DNA of 64,000 nt from Erysipelotrichaceae bacterium 66202529 (GTDB lineage Bacteria > Bacillota_I > Bacilli_A > Erysipelotrichales > Erysipelotrichaceae). The number at the start of each line of letters is the position of its first letter. Within the stretch, counting starts at the first letter, position 1. The position numbers and the translations under genes were made by a program. A model generated the notes under the pieces. That model did not search any database and was not told where the DNA came from. It saw nothing but the letters and a program-made list of their open reading frames with translations. Shown here piece by piece: positions 10,042 through 19,009 of this stretch. The stretch lies in assembly GCA_017161075.1 (NCBI GenBank), contig CP046174.1:3038001-3102000 (forward strand). The letters are read 5' to 3'.

Positions 10042-10893
10042 TCACCCCATATAATACAGATAAGCATCCTCAAGTGAAGGGAGAACAGCGGTTTCACTGA
10101 CTTCATCAACTATATAGCGTACATGAAATATAGTGTCCAAACGCATTGATCTGGTAATTTTATGTGTTTTCTGGAAATCTTCCCATATATCTTCTGCAAT
10201 CCATTTTTCCTGCACTCTCCCCTTTAAGCGTTCAATCAATTCCGTTATGCTACCTTCAAATAACAGATTTCCTTCTTTTATGAATAATATTTCTCTTGCG
10301 ATCGTCTCAATATCCTGCATAACATGAGTAGCAATTAAAACGATTTTATCTTTTGCAATTGCAGAAATATAATTACGCAAACGTATTCTCTCTAGTGGAT
10401 CCAAGCCTGCTGTTGGTTCATCCAGTACTAGCACCTTGGGATCATTTAATAACGCCTGTAGGAAAAATAATCGCTGCTTCATTCCTCCAGAATAAGCTTT
10501 AATTTTTCTATTCAGATAAGTATCCAGACTTAGTATACTGCTCAATTCATTTATTTTTTCTTTCGCTTCCTCTTTCTTTATTCCTTTTAATGCTGCCATA
10601 TAATACAAAAATTGCTTAGCGGTAAAATCACCATACCCTGTTGTTATCTGCGGCATGTAGCCAAGAATATTGCGATAGGCAGAGCCCATTTTTTTTATTT
10701 CATCCCCGCAATAAGAAATCATGCCTTCATATTGCGTTAAATTTGTTGTAATCATTTGAAGCAGAGTACTTTTCCCTGCACCGTTTGGTCCGATAATACC
10801 ATAAACCCCGGGGTGCAACACAAAACTCACATCACGTACAGCTACTGTTTTTCCATACTTCTTCGTCACCTTTTGAACATTTAACGATACCAT
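10042..10893 (-). CDS. ABC transporter ATP-binding protein
   Basis: This 283-residue nucleotide-binding subunit has a Walker A near residue 37 (GPNGAGKST), a Q-loop (GYMPQITTGYG), the signature YSGGMKQR, Walker B LVLDEPTAGLD and the H-loop ATHVMQD. The C-terminal 65 residues form the extension common in ABC-2 exporter ATPases (CcmA/NatA type). The gene lies 11 bp after the lipoprotein gene and 6 bp before the permease gene, so the three are one transcription unit and should form one complex. Confidence 0.93.
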   Translation of the reverse strand: MVSLNVQKVTKKYGKTVAVRDVSFVLHPGVYGIIGPNGAGKSTLLQMITTNLTQYEGMISYCGDEIKKMGSAYRNILGYMPQITTGYGDFTAKQFLYYMAALKGIKKEEAKEKINELSSILSLDTYLNRKIKAYSGGMKQRLFFLQALLNDPKVLVLDEPTAGLDPLERIRLRNYISAIAKDKIVLIATHVMQDIETIAREILFIKEGNLLFEGSITELIERLKGRVQEKWIAEDIWEDFQKTHKITRSMRLDTIFHVRYIVDEVSETAVLPSLEDAYLYYMG

Positions 10894-10904
10894 GAGATAC
10901 CCCC

Positions 10905-12002
10905 TTATTTCAGTTCAATCTGTACATACTTTTGAAATTTGTCCTCTTTGATTGGATACATATAAAACTTATCTCCATTTGCAAAATAGAATGATTGATG
11001 TACGATTCCCTGCGGAAGTCCTCCCATATGCTTGCAAGCCGTCTTATCAAGCAGTTCACCTTTTCTGTTAAATAGATAAAGATTATTCATATCAATATCA
11101 CACAGAACAATGTAGTCATCATTTACGAAAGCACTAAAAGAATAGGTATCCAATAATTTCTTTTTCTTGTTGGAGCGAACATCATAGTAAGAGACACCTT
11201 CCTTTTCTCCATTCCCCACTTCAATTAAAAACTGGCTATTTGCATAATAAACGCTTTTCTCTTTCTGCCAGAGTTTCATACTATAATCTGTAAGTGATCC
11301 TTTTAATATGGCATTTTTTATAACTTCTTTTTTATCCTTATAAATTTCTGTAGCTATATATACATTGTCATCTTCGAAAAACATATTTACTATCTTTGTA
11401 TCAGGTTCTAATTCAAAGCATATTTCATCTTTATTATCAGACAGGTCATAACCGTGTACCTTGTTTTTATCTGCATAATATAAAACATTTTTATGTATTG
11501 TAAACGCAAAGGAAACATCCTCACCTTCATCACTTTTTGTGACAGAAAGAATTTTTTCTTCCTTCGTCCCATCAAAATTACTTCTTATTATAGTTTCTGT
11601 TAATTGATCTTTTTTATTAAAAGCTTCTACTACATAGTAAAGCTTATCACCATATGCAGTATAGTTTGAACGCATTTCGTTAGAAACGCTACTACAACTT
11701 TCTATATTATTAAAATCACATCCAGATTCAGGATTTGAATCCATTATATTTGTGTTTTTACCATCATAAAAAACTGTAAATTGATGTGTACCTTCAGAAT
11801 TTTCAAAAACGGGAAACAATAATATCCCCCCCTTGATATCTGTTATGAAAGAGGATGATGCCATAGAATTTTTCAGAGTAGCATAATCAGCTTCGTAATG
11901 CAGAGTCTTATCATCAACTGTCTGTGTCTGCTTACTGCTGCAGCCGCCTAACAAAGAAACTATTATAAACAACGCAATTATTTTAGTTAAAATTTTTTTC
12001 AT
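10905..12002 (-). CDS. Lipoprotein, probable beta-propeller, ABC operon
   Basis: The 365-residue product has a lipoprotein signal peptide (MKKILTKIIALFIIVSLLGGC; acylated Cys at about residue 21). The rest consists of repeated short beta units such as DKLYYVVEAF, NVLYYADKNKV, DNVYIATEIYK and DDYIVLCDID, which suggests a DUF5050-like propeller. It would sit on the outer face of the membrane beside the ABC-2 permease encoded downstream. A role as a sensor or accessory protein is an inference. A Shine-Dalgarno (AAGGGG) precedes the ATG. A possible 40-codon ORF ends 23 bp upstream. Confidence 0.8.
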   Translation of the reverse strand: MKKILTKIIALFIIVSLLGGCSSKQTQTVDDKTLHYEADYATLKNSMASSSFITDIKGGILLFPVFENSEGTHQFTVFYDGKNTNIMDSNPESGCDFNNIESCSSVSNEMRSNYTAYGDKLYYVVEAFNKKDQLTETIIRSNFDGTKEEKILSVTKSDEGEDVSFAFTIHKNVLYYADKNKVHGYDLSDNKDEICFELEPDTKIVNMFFEDDNVYIATEIYKDKKEVIKNAILKGSLTDYSMKLWQKEKSVYYANSQFLIEVGNGEKEGVSYYDVRSNKKKKLLDTYSFSAFVNDDYIVLCDIDMNNLYLFNRKGELLDKTACKHMGGLPQGIVHQSFYFANGDKFYMYPIKEDKFQKYVQIELK

Positions 12003-12025
12003 AAGAATTACCCCTTACAATAAAC

Positions 12026-12148
12026 TTATCCAATTATTAGAATAATTCCTTCTGGGAAGCCAGGAGGAATATGCGTATGAAATAAGGCGAATCCAAAAGG
12101 AACAATGCTGCCAGCGTAAATTTCTTTCTTTTTACAAAAGCGCCTCAC
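12026..12148 (-). CDS. Possible 40-residue leader peptide of the ABC operon
   Basis: A GTG-started ORF lies between the operon promoter and the lipoprotein gene. The predicted peptide has a basic start (MRRFCKKKE) and a hydrophobic, glycine/proline-rich rest ending PPGFPEGIILIIG. The GGAGGTG ribosome site overlaps the GTG start, which leaves no normal spacing; this is the main doubt. The ribosome site also lies in the loop of an inverted repeat (AAGCGC ... GCGCTT, 12138-12166). It could be a small peptide handled by the transporter, a regulatory leader or a chance frame. Confidence 0.35.
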   Translation of the reverse strand: MRRFCKKKEIYAGSIVPFGFALFHTHIPPGFPEGIILIIG

Positions 12149-12181
12149 CTCCAAAATGTAAGCGCTTCTATTTGTATTTTC

Positions 12182-12210
12182 ATAATAAACCATTAACTAT
12201 ATTTTGTCAA
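12182..12210 (-). promoter_or_regulatory. Sigma-A promoter of the lipoprotein-ABC operon
   Basis: TTGACA and TATTAT are separated by exactly 17 bp on the minus strand. The start point would be near 12175, giving a leader of about 170 nt before the lipoprotein gene, which contains the hairpin and the possible 40-codon ORF. Confidence 0.75.
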
Positions 12211-12244
12211 TTCTTTATGATAAATTCGTTAGCTATCCAGAAAA

Positions 12245-12280
12245 AATAAAAATCTCCCTGCCAACTATACAGGAAGATTT
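12245..12280 (-). terminator. Terminator after the 12.3-13.1 kb membrane gene
   Basis: The stem AAATCTTCCTG / CAGGGAGATTT (one mismatch) has a 9-nt loop and is followed on the minus strand by TTTATTTTT. It lies just past the stop of the membrane-protein gene. Confidence 0.75.
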
Positions 12281-12293
12281 CCATATTTAATAC

Positions 12294-13076
12294 TTATATT
12301 ATCTTCATCCAGCGCTCTTTTCCATCCTCATATACATTGGCACTCAACAGATACAGCGGTACCAGAAGATAGAACTGCACAACATAATACAGCAGATAAA
12401 TGCCAACGATACTGACTAACGCCTGTGTATTTTGGAATGCGATGGTAAACACCTCCATCAGATTATTGCTGACACCGTTTCCAAGAAAGGACTGTACAAC
12501 AAGCAGAATACCTACCTGAGCAATAACAAACCAGATCATGTACACAAGAGCGCCGCGCAGAATTACACGTAGCTGTTCCCATAACAGCTGAAAGCTTCCA
12601 GCAACCAGAGCTTTTATTTGCGTTACTCCATCATATACCCCATAGGCAATCAGGGCATTCCATAAAATGAAGAACACATTCAAAATACTCATTCCCACAT
12701 AATACAACGGCGGTACCATGATCAGAAGGGTTGCGACCGTACTGACAAGCAGCTGCACAATGCTGACAAGCAGACCCGCTGCTATCAAATATAGAAAACG
12801 GGAGGCACCAAAACGGATATCCCTTAAATGGAAGGCTTCATTGCGCACTCCTTTAATAAATAAAAATAAAATCACATAATTTACCAGTGAGAAAAATAAA
12901 GATAAGCAGAAGCTTACAATAGAATAAAACAAGGATTTTGCATCCATAACAAAGATGAGGGAATCCTTACACAGAGAAATCAGCAGGCTGGAAAAGAACA
13001 GAATTGCAAACAGACGGAGATGGTGGCCCTTCAACTGCTCACTCAGCTGTACCTTATATTCTTGATATGTTTTCAT
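12294..13076 (-). CDS. Multipass membrane protein of unknown function
   Basis: This 260-residue protein has about six transmembrane helices and a short basic N-terminus (MKTYQEYKVQLSEQLKGHHL). Size, topology and the loop after the fourth helix resemble the 6.6-7.4 kb gene, so they are probably paralogues. No catalytic or binding motif is visible. It is followed by its own terminator and preceded by a 60-bp gap to a second small membrane gene on the same strand, which may be co-transcribed with it. Confidence 0.75.
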   Translation of the reverse strand: MKTYQEYKVQLSEQLKGHHLRLFAILFFSSLLISLCKDSLIFVMDAKSLFYSIVSFCLSLFFSLVNYVILFLFIKGVRNEAFHLRDIRFGASRFLYLIAAGLLVSIVQLLVSTVATLLIMVPPLYYVGMSILNVFFILWNALIAYGVYDGVTQIKALVAGSFQLLWEQLRVILRGALVYMIWFVIAQVGILLVVQSFLGNGVSNNLMEVFTIAFQNTQALVSIVGIYLLYYVVQFYLLVPLYLLSANVYEDGKERWMKII

Positions 13077-13136
13077 AAAATTCTCCTTTAACCATTCCTG
13101 AGTATTATACGGGAAAGCAAAAAGAAAAGCAACCGC

Positions 13137-13598
13137 TCACAGAGCATGCTGCTTGGTGATTTCAGATTCCCTCAAGGTAGTGGCGAACTGCAGAAAGTAT
13201 TTTTCAACCTTCTTGCGCGATACGCATTTCAGAGAAATACACTGCTGATTCTTCAATTCGATATTCAATACATCGAGGTCATTGCGGCTGGAGGTAATCG
13301 ACCATTTCGCAACATCCTGCCAAAACAGAAGGAAGCATTCCTCTTTGCCGTTATTGAGATAGAATACCGCATAATTTTCAAAAAACTCAATCAGCACGAC
13401 ATCCTTCACAAACAGCAGGCAATACAGAAACAGAAAGGTAATTACGATTCCTATCGAATAGACACGGGTAAACAGCAACGCAATCCCGATGAAAAGGAAT
13501 ACGGCAATAATCAGATACGGCTTCGCATTGATCTGATCGATTTTCCTGCCGTCTGTGGGCAAATTTCTGATTTTTAGCACCTTACTTTTTACGTTCAC
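13137..13598 (-). CDS. Small membrane protein with two N-terminal helices
   Basis: About 153 residues. A basic head (residues 1-25) is followed by two adjacent membrane helices (about 26-68, containing LIIAVFLFIGIALLFTRVYS) and a soluble C-terminal domain of about 85 residues with a PH-like alternating pattern (AVFYLNNGKEECFLLFWQD, then a C-terminal helix). This resembles small bacterial PH/YcxB-like membrane proteins, but I cannot assign a family. The GTG at 13598 is preferred because GAAGG lies 8 bp upstream; a GTG at 13607 is also in frame. It lies upstream of the 12.3 kb membrane gene and is divergent from mscS. Confidence 0.65.
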   Translation of the reverse strand: MNVKSKVLKIRNLPTDGRKIDQINAKPYLIIAVFLFIGIALLFTRVYSIGIVITFLFLYCLLFVKDVVLIEFFENYAVFYLNNGKEECFLLFWQDVAKWSITSSRNDLDVLNIELKNQQCISLKCVSRKKVEKYFLQFATTLRESEITKQHAL

Positions 13599-13745
13599 GT
13601 TCGACACCTTCTTATCTAGAAATTATTATATATGAAATAATTATTATATCAATATAATCACACAATTCCACTTATTTCTTATATATATTTCGCATATTTC
13701 CATGTATAATATTCCTGTATCATCACACAGAAAGGACGTGTTGTC

Positions 13746-14642
13746 ATGCTGGACATCCTGAACGATATCAATCAATGGGGATACGGTACCCTGTTTAAAT
13801 TCGGTTTTCTGGGAAGCCTTATTTTTATGCTGATTTACCTGCTTTGTGCTTATCTATGCAAACGGGCAATCAACCGCTGGATTCGCAAAAAGGAAATCGT
13901 CAATGCCAAGTTTATTATGCGCATCGTCAAAATCACCTTATACACGATAGCTGTTTACGGCTGCTTATCGCTGCTGACCCCCTTTGAAAGCGTCCTTGGC
14001 AAGATATGGGGCAGTGCTGGTATCATCGCAGTTGTACTAGGCCTTGCCGCACAGGAATCGATGGGAAATTTTGTGAACGGGCTGTTGATCACTACCTTCA
14101 AGCCGTTTAAAATCGGTGATCTGGTAAAGGTTAACAATGGTGAGTATGAAGGATATGTTGTCGATATCTCTTTGCGTGATACAGTGATACGCACCTATGA
14201 AAACACAAAGGTTATCATCCCGAACAGTACCATGAATAAGGCGGTACTGGAAAATGTCAGTCTGACGAATCATACAAAAGGAAATTTTCTAACACTGGAT
14301 ATCGCGTATGAAAGTGATTTAGATAAGGCAATGAGCATTATGAAAGAGGAAATCATTCGGCATCCTGCCTATGTAGATCCCCGCAGTGAAGACGATTTAC
14401 GTAATCATGTAGAGCCGGTCATCATCCGTTTGACCTCCTTCAACGATTCTTCCCTGACGCTGCGTGCAACCGTGTATTCACGCGATAACTCCGAGGGCTT
14501 TGCGATGCTGTCCGATCTGCGAATCGCTATAAAAAAACGATTTGACAAAGAGGGCATAGAATTTCCATATCCTCACCGTACCATTACGTATAAGACTGCA
14601 GCGGATGAAGTGTCCAATGAAAGTAAGCAGCCGGAATTGTAA
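13746..14642 (+). CDS. mscS: MscS family mechanosensitive channel
   Basis: This 298-residue small-conductance channel has two or three N-terminal helices (residues 15-40 and 60-85) and the pore-lining third helix with the Gly/Ala pattern (WGSAGIIAVVLGLAAQESMG, about residues 88-107). The beta domain follows with the signature FKPFKIGDLVKV and IPNSTM, and then an alpha/beta C-terminal domain. It opens under membrane tension to release solutes on osmotic downshock. An AGAAAGGACG ribosome site precedes the ATG, and a TATAAT-like box lies about 35 bp upstream in an AT-rich gap shared with the divergent gene. Length is normal for the family. Confidence 0.95.
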   Translation: MLDILNDINQWGYGTLFKFGFLGSLIFMLIYLLCAYLCKRAINRWIRKKEIVNAKFIMRIVKITLYTIAVYGCLSLLTPFESVLGKIWGSAGIIAVVLGLAAQESMGNFVNGLLITTFKPFKIGDLVKVNNGEYEGYVVDISLRDTVIRTYENTKVIIPNSTMNKAVLENVSLTNHTKGNFLTLDIAYESDLDKAMSIMKEEIIRHPAYVDPRSEDDLRNHVEPVIIRLTSFNDSSLTLRATVYSRDNSEGFAMLSDLRIAIKKRFDKEGIEFPYPHRTITYKTAADEVSNESKQPEL

Positions 14643-14716
14643 TGATGAGTCACCTGCCCTGAAACACCTCATTTGAATCACTGGAAAAAGAAGTTCACTG
14701 CACATTACTATTACGC

Positions 14717-14766
14717 AAAAACAGCATCCCTCCTCCTGTCAGGATTTGGAATGCTGTTTTCTTTAT
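14717..14766. terminator. Bidirectional terminator between mscS and the DEAD-box gene
   Basis: AAAACAGCATCC and GGAATGCTGTTTT form a stem flanked by T-rich sequence on both strands. It can end mscS transcripts from the left and helicase transcripts from the right. Confidence 0.75.
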
Positions 14767-14778
14767 CTTTTTTAGCTG

Positions 14779-16536
14779 TTATTTATCTTTTCTGCTTTTT
14801 CTTACGCTCTTATCGTGACTGCCGGAGGTGCGCTTCCCGCCACGGCGCTGTGAAGATGAATTGTTATCATAGCTTCTGCCGCGTCCGCCTTTATTATAGC
14901 CGCCCTTTGAACCGAAATTTCTTCCATTTCCGGAACGGTTATTATTTTTACGCTTCGGAGCACTGTCAATTTCCACCATGACCTCCACACCGCGGATATG
15001 GCTGCGCTGCATATTGTTTAATACAGCATCAACCTTGCTGGCTTCCACATCAACCAGTGTGAAATCCTTGCGTACATCAATACGTCCGATTGCTTTTCCA
15101 TTCAGACCGGTCTCTTCAATGATTGCAGCGACAATATTGCCAGGCTGTACACCATGGTTTCTACCGACATTGAATTTCAAGCTGATTGCATCGAATGCGG
15201 ATGCATAACGCTTTGCATCTTCCTCAGCTTCAATATCGATAATTTCATTTTTATAGGTCATGGAAATCAATGCAGAAATGATATTTTCCAAAGCGATACC
15301 CTCTGCTATCAGCTCATTTGCAATTTCCATGCTTTCTTCCGTAATTCCCTCATCACAGGCTTCCTTAACCTTAGCTACGAACGCATTGCGGTTCGCCTCC
15401 ATCATCTGTGCACTGGTAGGCAGCGCATGACGAATGATGTTCGTTTTTGTATAACGGATGATATCCCGGATTCCGGCACGCTGCTTTCCTCCGCTTACAA
15501 GAGTAATGGCAAGCCCCTTTTTACCGGCTCTACCCGTACGTCCCACACGGTGAATATAGTATTCATTATCCTGTGGAATGTCGAAATTCACAACCAGATC
15601 AATATCATCCACATCAATTCCGCGTGCCGCGACATCGGTTGCAATCAGAATCGGATAATTACCGGAACGGAACTGCTCCATAACACGGGAACGGAATTCC
15701 TGCTTCATATCCCCATGTAAAGAAATTGCTTTGATATCATGCTTATTTAATTCATCGCACAATTCATCCACCATTTTCTTTGTGTTACAGAATATCATAC
15801 ACAGATCCGGATCATAGTGGGAAAGCAATACACGCAGTGCATTTGCTTTTTTCCCGCGTGGAGCTTCATAGTAAATCTGCTCTACTGTATCGATGGTACG
15901 CTGTGATGATTTGATTTCCACACGAACAGGGTCATTTTGGAATTGCTTTGTAATACGCAGGATTTCAGCAGGCCAGGTTGCAGAGAATAACACTGTCTGA
16001 TGCTCATTGCCTTCCGGCATCATGGACAGGATTTCCTCGATATCTTCCTTGAATCCCATATTCAGCATTTCATCCGCCTCATCCAGGATAACCATATTCG
16101 TATCGTCCAGCTTTAATGTGCGGCGGTTCAGATGATCCATGATACGGCCAGGTGTACCGACTACGATGCCACAGCCTCTTTTCAGAAGCTGAATCTGACG
16201 ATCGATCGGCTGACCTCCGTAAATTGGAACAATCTTAACGCCTTCCTTGTATTTTGAAAATTTTCTAAGCTCCGTAGCCACCTGTGTGACCAGCTCTCTT
16301 GTTGGACAGATAATCAGTGCGTTCGGATTTCTTGTTCCCTGACATACCTTCTCAATTGCCGGGATACCGAATGCAGCAGTTTTACCTGTTCCTGTATTTG
16401 AACGACCAAGCACGTCCTTGCCTTCCATAATAAGCGGAATGGACTGCGCCTGAATATCGGTTGCATTTTCATATCCCATTTCTTCAACAGCCTTCATTAC
16501 CTCGCTGCTGATCTGTAATTCATTAAATGTTGTCAT
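14779..16536 (-). CDS. deaD: DEAD-box RNA helicase with DbpA-type C-terminal domain
   Basis: 585 residues from the ATG at 16536, chosen because AGAAGGT lies 6 bp upstream; an in-frame ATG at 16596 has no such site. The Q-motif helix (FNELQISSEVMKAVEEMGY), Walker A SNTGTGKT, PTRELV, GTPGRIMDHL, DEADEML, SAT, then RecA2 motifs IATDVAARGIDV and HRVGRTGRAG are all present. Residues 445-535 match the DbpA/CsdA RNA-binding domain. The tail is rich in Arg, Gly, Asn and Ser, typical of cold-shock helicases. It unwinds structured RNA in ribosome assembly and mRNA decay. It has its own promoter and terminator; the csp gene lies 1.4 kb away. Confidence 0.95.
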   Translation of the reverse strand: MTTFNELQISSEVMKAVEEMGYENATDIQAQSIPLIMEGKDVLGRSNTGTGKTAAFGIPAIEKVCQGTRNPNALIICPTRELVTQVATELRKFSKYKEGVKIVPIYGGQPIDRQIQLLKRGCGIVVGTPGRIMDHLNRRTLKLDDTNMVILDEADEMLNMGFKEDIEEILSMMPEGNEHQTVLFSATWPAEILRITKQFQNDPVRVEIKSSQRTIDTVEQIYYEAPRGKKANALRVLLSHYDPDLCMIFCNTKKMVDELCDELNKHDIKAISLHGDMKQEFRSRVMEQFRSGNYPILIATDVAARGIDVDDIDLVVNFDIPQDNEYYIHRVGRTGRAGKKGLAITLVSGGKQRAGIRDIIRYTKTNIIRHALPTSAQMMEANRNAFVAKVKEACDEGITEESMEIANELIAEGIALENIISALISMTYKNEIIDIEAEEDAKRYASAFDAISLKFNVGRNHGVQPGNIVAAIIEETGLNGKAIGRIDVRKDFTLVDVEASKVDAVLNNMQRSHIRGVEVMVEIDSAPKRKNNNRSGNGRNFGSKGGYNKGGRGRSYDNNSSSQRRGGKRTSGSHDKSVRKSRKDK

Positions 16537-16586
16537 TGTTACCTTCTTTCTATCATTGCAGGTTAAAAACTCGTAATAACTTACTA

Positions 16587-16615
16587 AGTTTACCATATGA
16601 TGCTACATACGTCAA
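16587..16615 (-). promoter_or_regulatory. deaD: Sigma-A promoter of the DEAD-box helicase
   Basis: TTGACG and TAAACT are separated by 17 bp on the minus strand. The predicted leader is about 45 nt before the ATG at 16536, so the upstream in-frame ATG at 16596 lies over the -10 to start region and would not normally be on the message. This supports the shorter reading frame. Confidence 0.65.
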
Positions 16616-16707
16616 TTTATTATTTTTCATTCAACAGCCTTCCCATATAAAATCATGACATTCAGAAAAAGAAAAAAACAGTGCAGATATTCACCGTTTT
16701 CTATATT

Positions 16708-17175
16708 CTATACCATGCTGCGATACCGGTTTTCAAGCCGCTCAACCAGATTATCCATAGAAAGATCAAGTACAAAGGACAGCTCTTCACAAAGCACGCC
16801 TTCAATACGATTCAGACATTCCTGATACCGGATACCTTTTTTTCCTTCCACATACTTCCAGTAGAGCAAACCGATGAGAAGCTGTACCTGCTGCTCCATC
16901 TTATAGTCTACAATACTCTGCTGTATCTGCATAAGCGTCAGACTCGCTGGCAGAGAGGAAGCATGCTGAGGTTCAAATAATTCCTGCAAAATCAGATCAG
17001 CCTCTTTGCTTTCCATCAGATTTCTCACACCTACCAGGGGCAGGCTTTTGAATGGTATGGAACAGGTACTTCCATCTGCTGCCGTAATAACCATACGTTT
17101 TTCCTTCTTGTCGATGCCTGTAACATCACAGATGCCCAGGTTTGGATGAAATACCTTTTCTTCGTAGTTTACCAT
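16708..17175 (-). CDS. CarD/CdnL-like RNA polymerase-binding regulator
   Basis: This 155-residue protein begins with a CarD/TRCF-type interaction domain (residues 1-60: NYEEKVFHPNLGICDVTGID, then PFKSLPLVGVRNLM), the small beta barrel that binds the RNA polymerase beta subunit. An all-helical C-terminal half (residues 60-155) follows, as in CdnL proteins that stabilise the open complex. A GAGGTAAG site lies 8 bp before the ATG. The barrel carries FHPNLGIC where many homologues have YPxHGVG, so sequence divergence is notable. It is a single-gene unit next to the helicase gene. Confidence 0.75.
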   Translation of the reverse strand: MVNYEEKVFHPNLGICDVTGIDKKEKRMVITAADGSTCSIPFKSLPLVGVRNLMESKEADLILQELFEPQHASSLPASLTLMQIQQSIVDYKMEQQVQLLIGLLYWKYVEGKKGIRYQECLNRIEGVLCEELSFVLDLSMDNLVERLENRYRSMV

Positions 17176-17974
17176 TTTTACTTACCTCAATATCTTCAGT
17201 CTATGCCTTTTCTATGAAAAAGTCAAACGAATTTCAAGAGGAACACAGGCGAAATATAGGCAATAGAGCACTTTTTGATCAACTAAAAGCTATCGTTATT
17301 GCCCTGCAATTCCTTACTATATGGATAAGTGAAACCCTTTTGATCCTTTTCAGAAATCGGATGAACAAATATCATATACATAAAATCTTTTTTTTGAAAA
17401 GCAGATGATTAACAAATACAGTATTCATTTAACACTTGCCGTATAAGTACGCTTCCATATTAGTATATACAGAAATTCCCTATATATACAAAACGCCATA
17501 GATTATCAACGCTTCATACTGCTTTCATTTATGAATTGTTCTATCTCTGATTAGAAATCTACGTATGCGGTGAACATCACCAAAAATTTCCAGAACGGAT
17601 TCCATCGTGCAATTTCATCCTTCTACCGGTGTAGCATAGTCTTGACTCAGACTATGTGTTCTTATCCTGGATAAATCACTTAGCAGGAATTTACAACTAT
17701 GACGGCTTTATCACCGGATTTTCTGTAATTCTCTTTGAAACCTACCAGTACATATTTCAGCTAAAAATAAATATGAAAGATTCAGAAAAAAATAAATGCG
17801 AAAGTTCTTGCTTTTCAATTTCTATGTGTTATACTGGAGAAGTAATAACAAGCAAATAACTATGATTTCAATATTCACATATCAGGAATTGTAATTATCT
17901 CATTGTACAATTCACGTATGTGTTTTTTTATACCATGAGAGTGCTTCTTATCTACATCATAAGGAGGTACTAAT
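17176..17974. other. Long leader and intergenic region before the cold-shock gene
   Basis: An 800-bp AT-rich stretch. Short frames on the plus strand (17142-17408 and 17656-17859) have no ribosome site or recognisable product. The last 100-150 bp probably carries the csp promoter and a long 5' leader; a TTGTAC and a TATACC occur near 17904 and 17930 but with about 20 bp between them. Nothing else is assignable. Confidence 0.4.
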
Positions 17975-18175
17975 ATGAGTACAGGTAAAGTAAAATGGTT
18001 TAATGCAGACAAAGGATACGGATTTATCACAACAGATGCAGGACAGGATCTGTTCGTACATTATTCTGAAATCCAGACAAACGGATTCCGTACACTGGAA
18101 GAAGGATCTAAAGTAAGCTTTGAAATCAACACGAACGATCGTGGAGATCACGCAGCTAACGTAACCGTAATCTAA
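17975..18175 (+). CDS. csp: Cold-shock protein, CspA family
   Basis: This 66-residue five-strand OB-fold protein has both RNA-binding motifs, KGYGFIT (RNP1, residues 13-19) and DLFVHYSEI (RNP2, residues 28-36). It binds single-stranded RNA and DNA and melts RNA secondary structure at low temperature. A near-perfect ribosome site (AAGGAGGTACTAAT) precedes the ATG, and a strong terminator begins 11 bp past the stop, so it is monocistronic. The long untranslated leader is consistent with post-transcriptional cold control, as known for the family; that is inferred here. Confidence 0.97.
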   Translation: MSTGKVKWFNADKGYGFITTDAGQDLFVHYSEIQTNGFRTLEEGSKVSFEINTNDRGDHAANVTVI

Positions 18176-18186
18176 TTTACGAAATA

Positions 18187-18211
18187 AAAACCGCTCAGGC
18201 GGTTTTTTTAT
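18187..18211 (+). terminator. Terminator of the cold-shock gene
   Basis: AAAACCGC, a TCAG loop and GCGGTTTT, followed by a T run. A compact, textbook intrinsic terminator. Confidence 0.9.
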
Positions 18212-18384
18212 GCATACGCATACGTTTGATACATCACATCCTGATAAGCTGTAAAGCTAAACTTCGATATGCAGATAACTTTTCGTTTCTGCTTTTCAGG
18301 AATAGTGCTGCTCCTTCATTTTCTATAAGCAACCAAATCATGATCCTGTCGAAACAAAGCTATGCATACAATACCGCCAGGTAA

Positions 18385-18416
18385 TAGAAAAGACCCCAAC
18401 ACAGCAGGGCCTTTCC
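18385..18416 (-). terminator. Terminator after the 18.5 kb hypothetical gene
   Basis: On the minus strand AAAGGCCC pairs with GGGTCTTT (one G-T pair) around a loop rich in TG, followed by TTTTCT. It lies 130 bp past the stop of the gene. The stretch 18212-18384 holds nothing recognisable. Confidence 0.55.
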
Positions 18417-18544
18417 TAAAATTATAGGGGATAGAATGATGTTATACGTAAATTAGGGATAGTTTTCGGGGATCATTTACGTATCAGCAGTTTTCTCATC
18501 TGCCATCATTACTATACAGCACACATATTTCGTAATTTGTCGAA

Positions 18545-18946
18545 TTATGTCGCCTGTTCATTTTTTTCTTCTTCCAGATGAATCATCGGTTTCAGCAGCT
18601 CATAAAAATCCTCATACAAAACAAACTGAATCCCTGCTTCGTCTTTAAATGCCACATAATACTTGCCATAGCTGTCATATATCACTTCATATTTATCACG
18701 CTTGATAAGCACAGTTGCTAAAGGAATTTTATACCGCGTCTTGTTTCCGTTGACCAGCTTGTCCTCATATGCATAATGCGTACTGGCAAACACCGGTTTA
18801 TCAATCCCTTCAATCCTGAGTTTTCCCTTTTCTATATCCGGCAAATACAAGTCGCTTTCTCCAGCTTCCACATATTTCCCAGGGAATTTCACAGCTGCAG
18901 CCTGTGCGATTTCCTGCTGATCTAGTCCTGTAATCTGCAAATCCAT
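18545..18946 (-). CDS. Hypothetical cytosolic protein
   Basis: 133 residues from the ATG at 18946, behind a GGAAGGTG site. A longer in-frame start at 19045 would add a Cys-rich segment without a ribosome site and would run into the regulatory region of small RNA A, so it is rejected. The product alternates short beta strands and charged loops (KLRIEGIDKPVFASTHYAYE, KYEVIYDSYGKYYVAFKDE), ends in an acidic tail, and has no signal peptide or membrane helix. I do not recognise the family. It lies next to the first pair of small RNAs. Confidence 0.6.
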   Translation of the reverse strand: MDLQITGLDQQEIAQAAAVKFPGKYVEAGESDLYLPDIEKGKLRIEGIDKPVFASTHYAYEDKLVNGNKTRYKIPLATVLIKRDKYEVIYDSYGKYYVAFKDEAGIQFVLYEDFYELLKPMIHLEEEKNEQAT

Positions 18947-19009
18947 CACCTTCCTATGCCATGTATTATAGCACGAATTTCCACGATTTTGACGATCTGC
19001 GCCATCTAT

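Noticed and set aside
16537..16596. Longer N-terminus for the DEAD-box helicase
   Set aside because: The ATG at 16596 lacks a ribosome site and overlaps the -10 region; the ATG at 16536 has AGAAGGT and starts at the usual family position.
17656..17859. Plus-strand 67-codon ORF upstream of csp
   Set aside because: No ribosome site, no recognisable product, and it lies in the probable csp leader.
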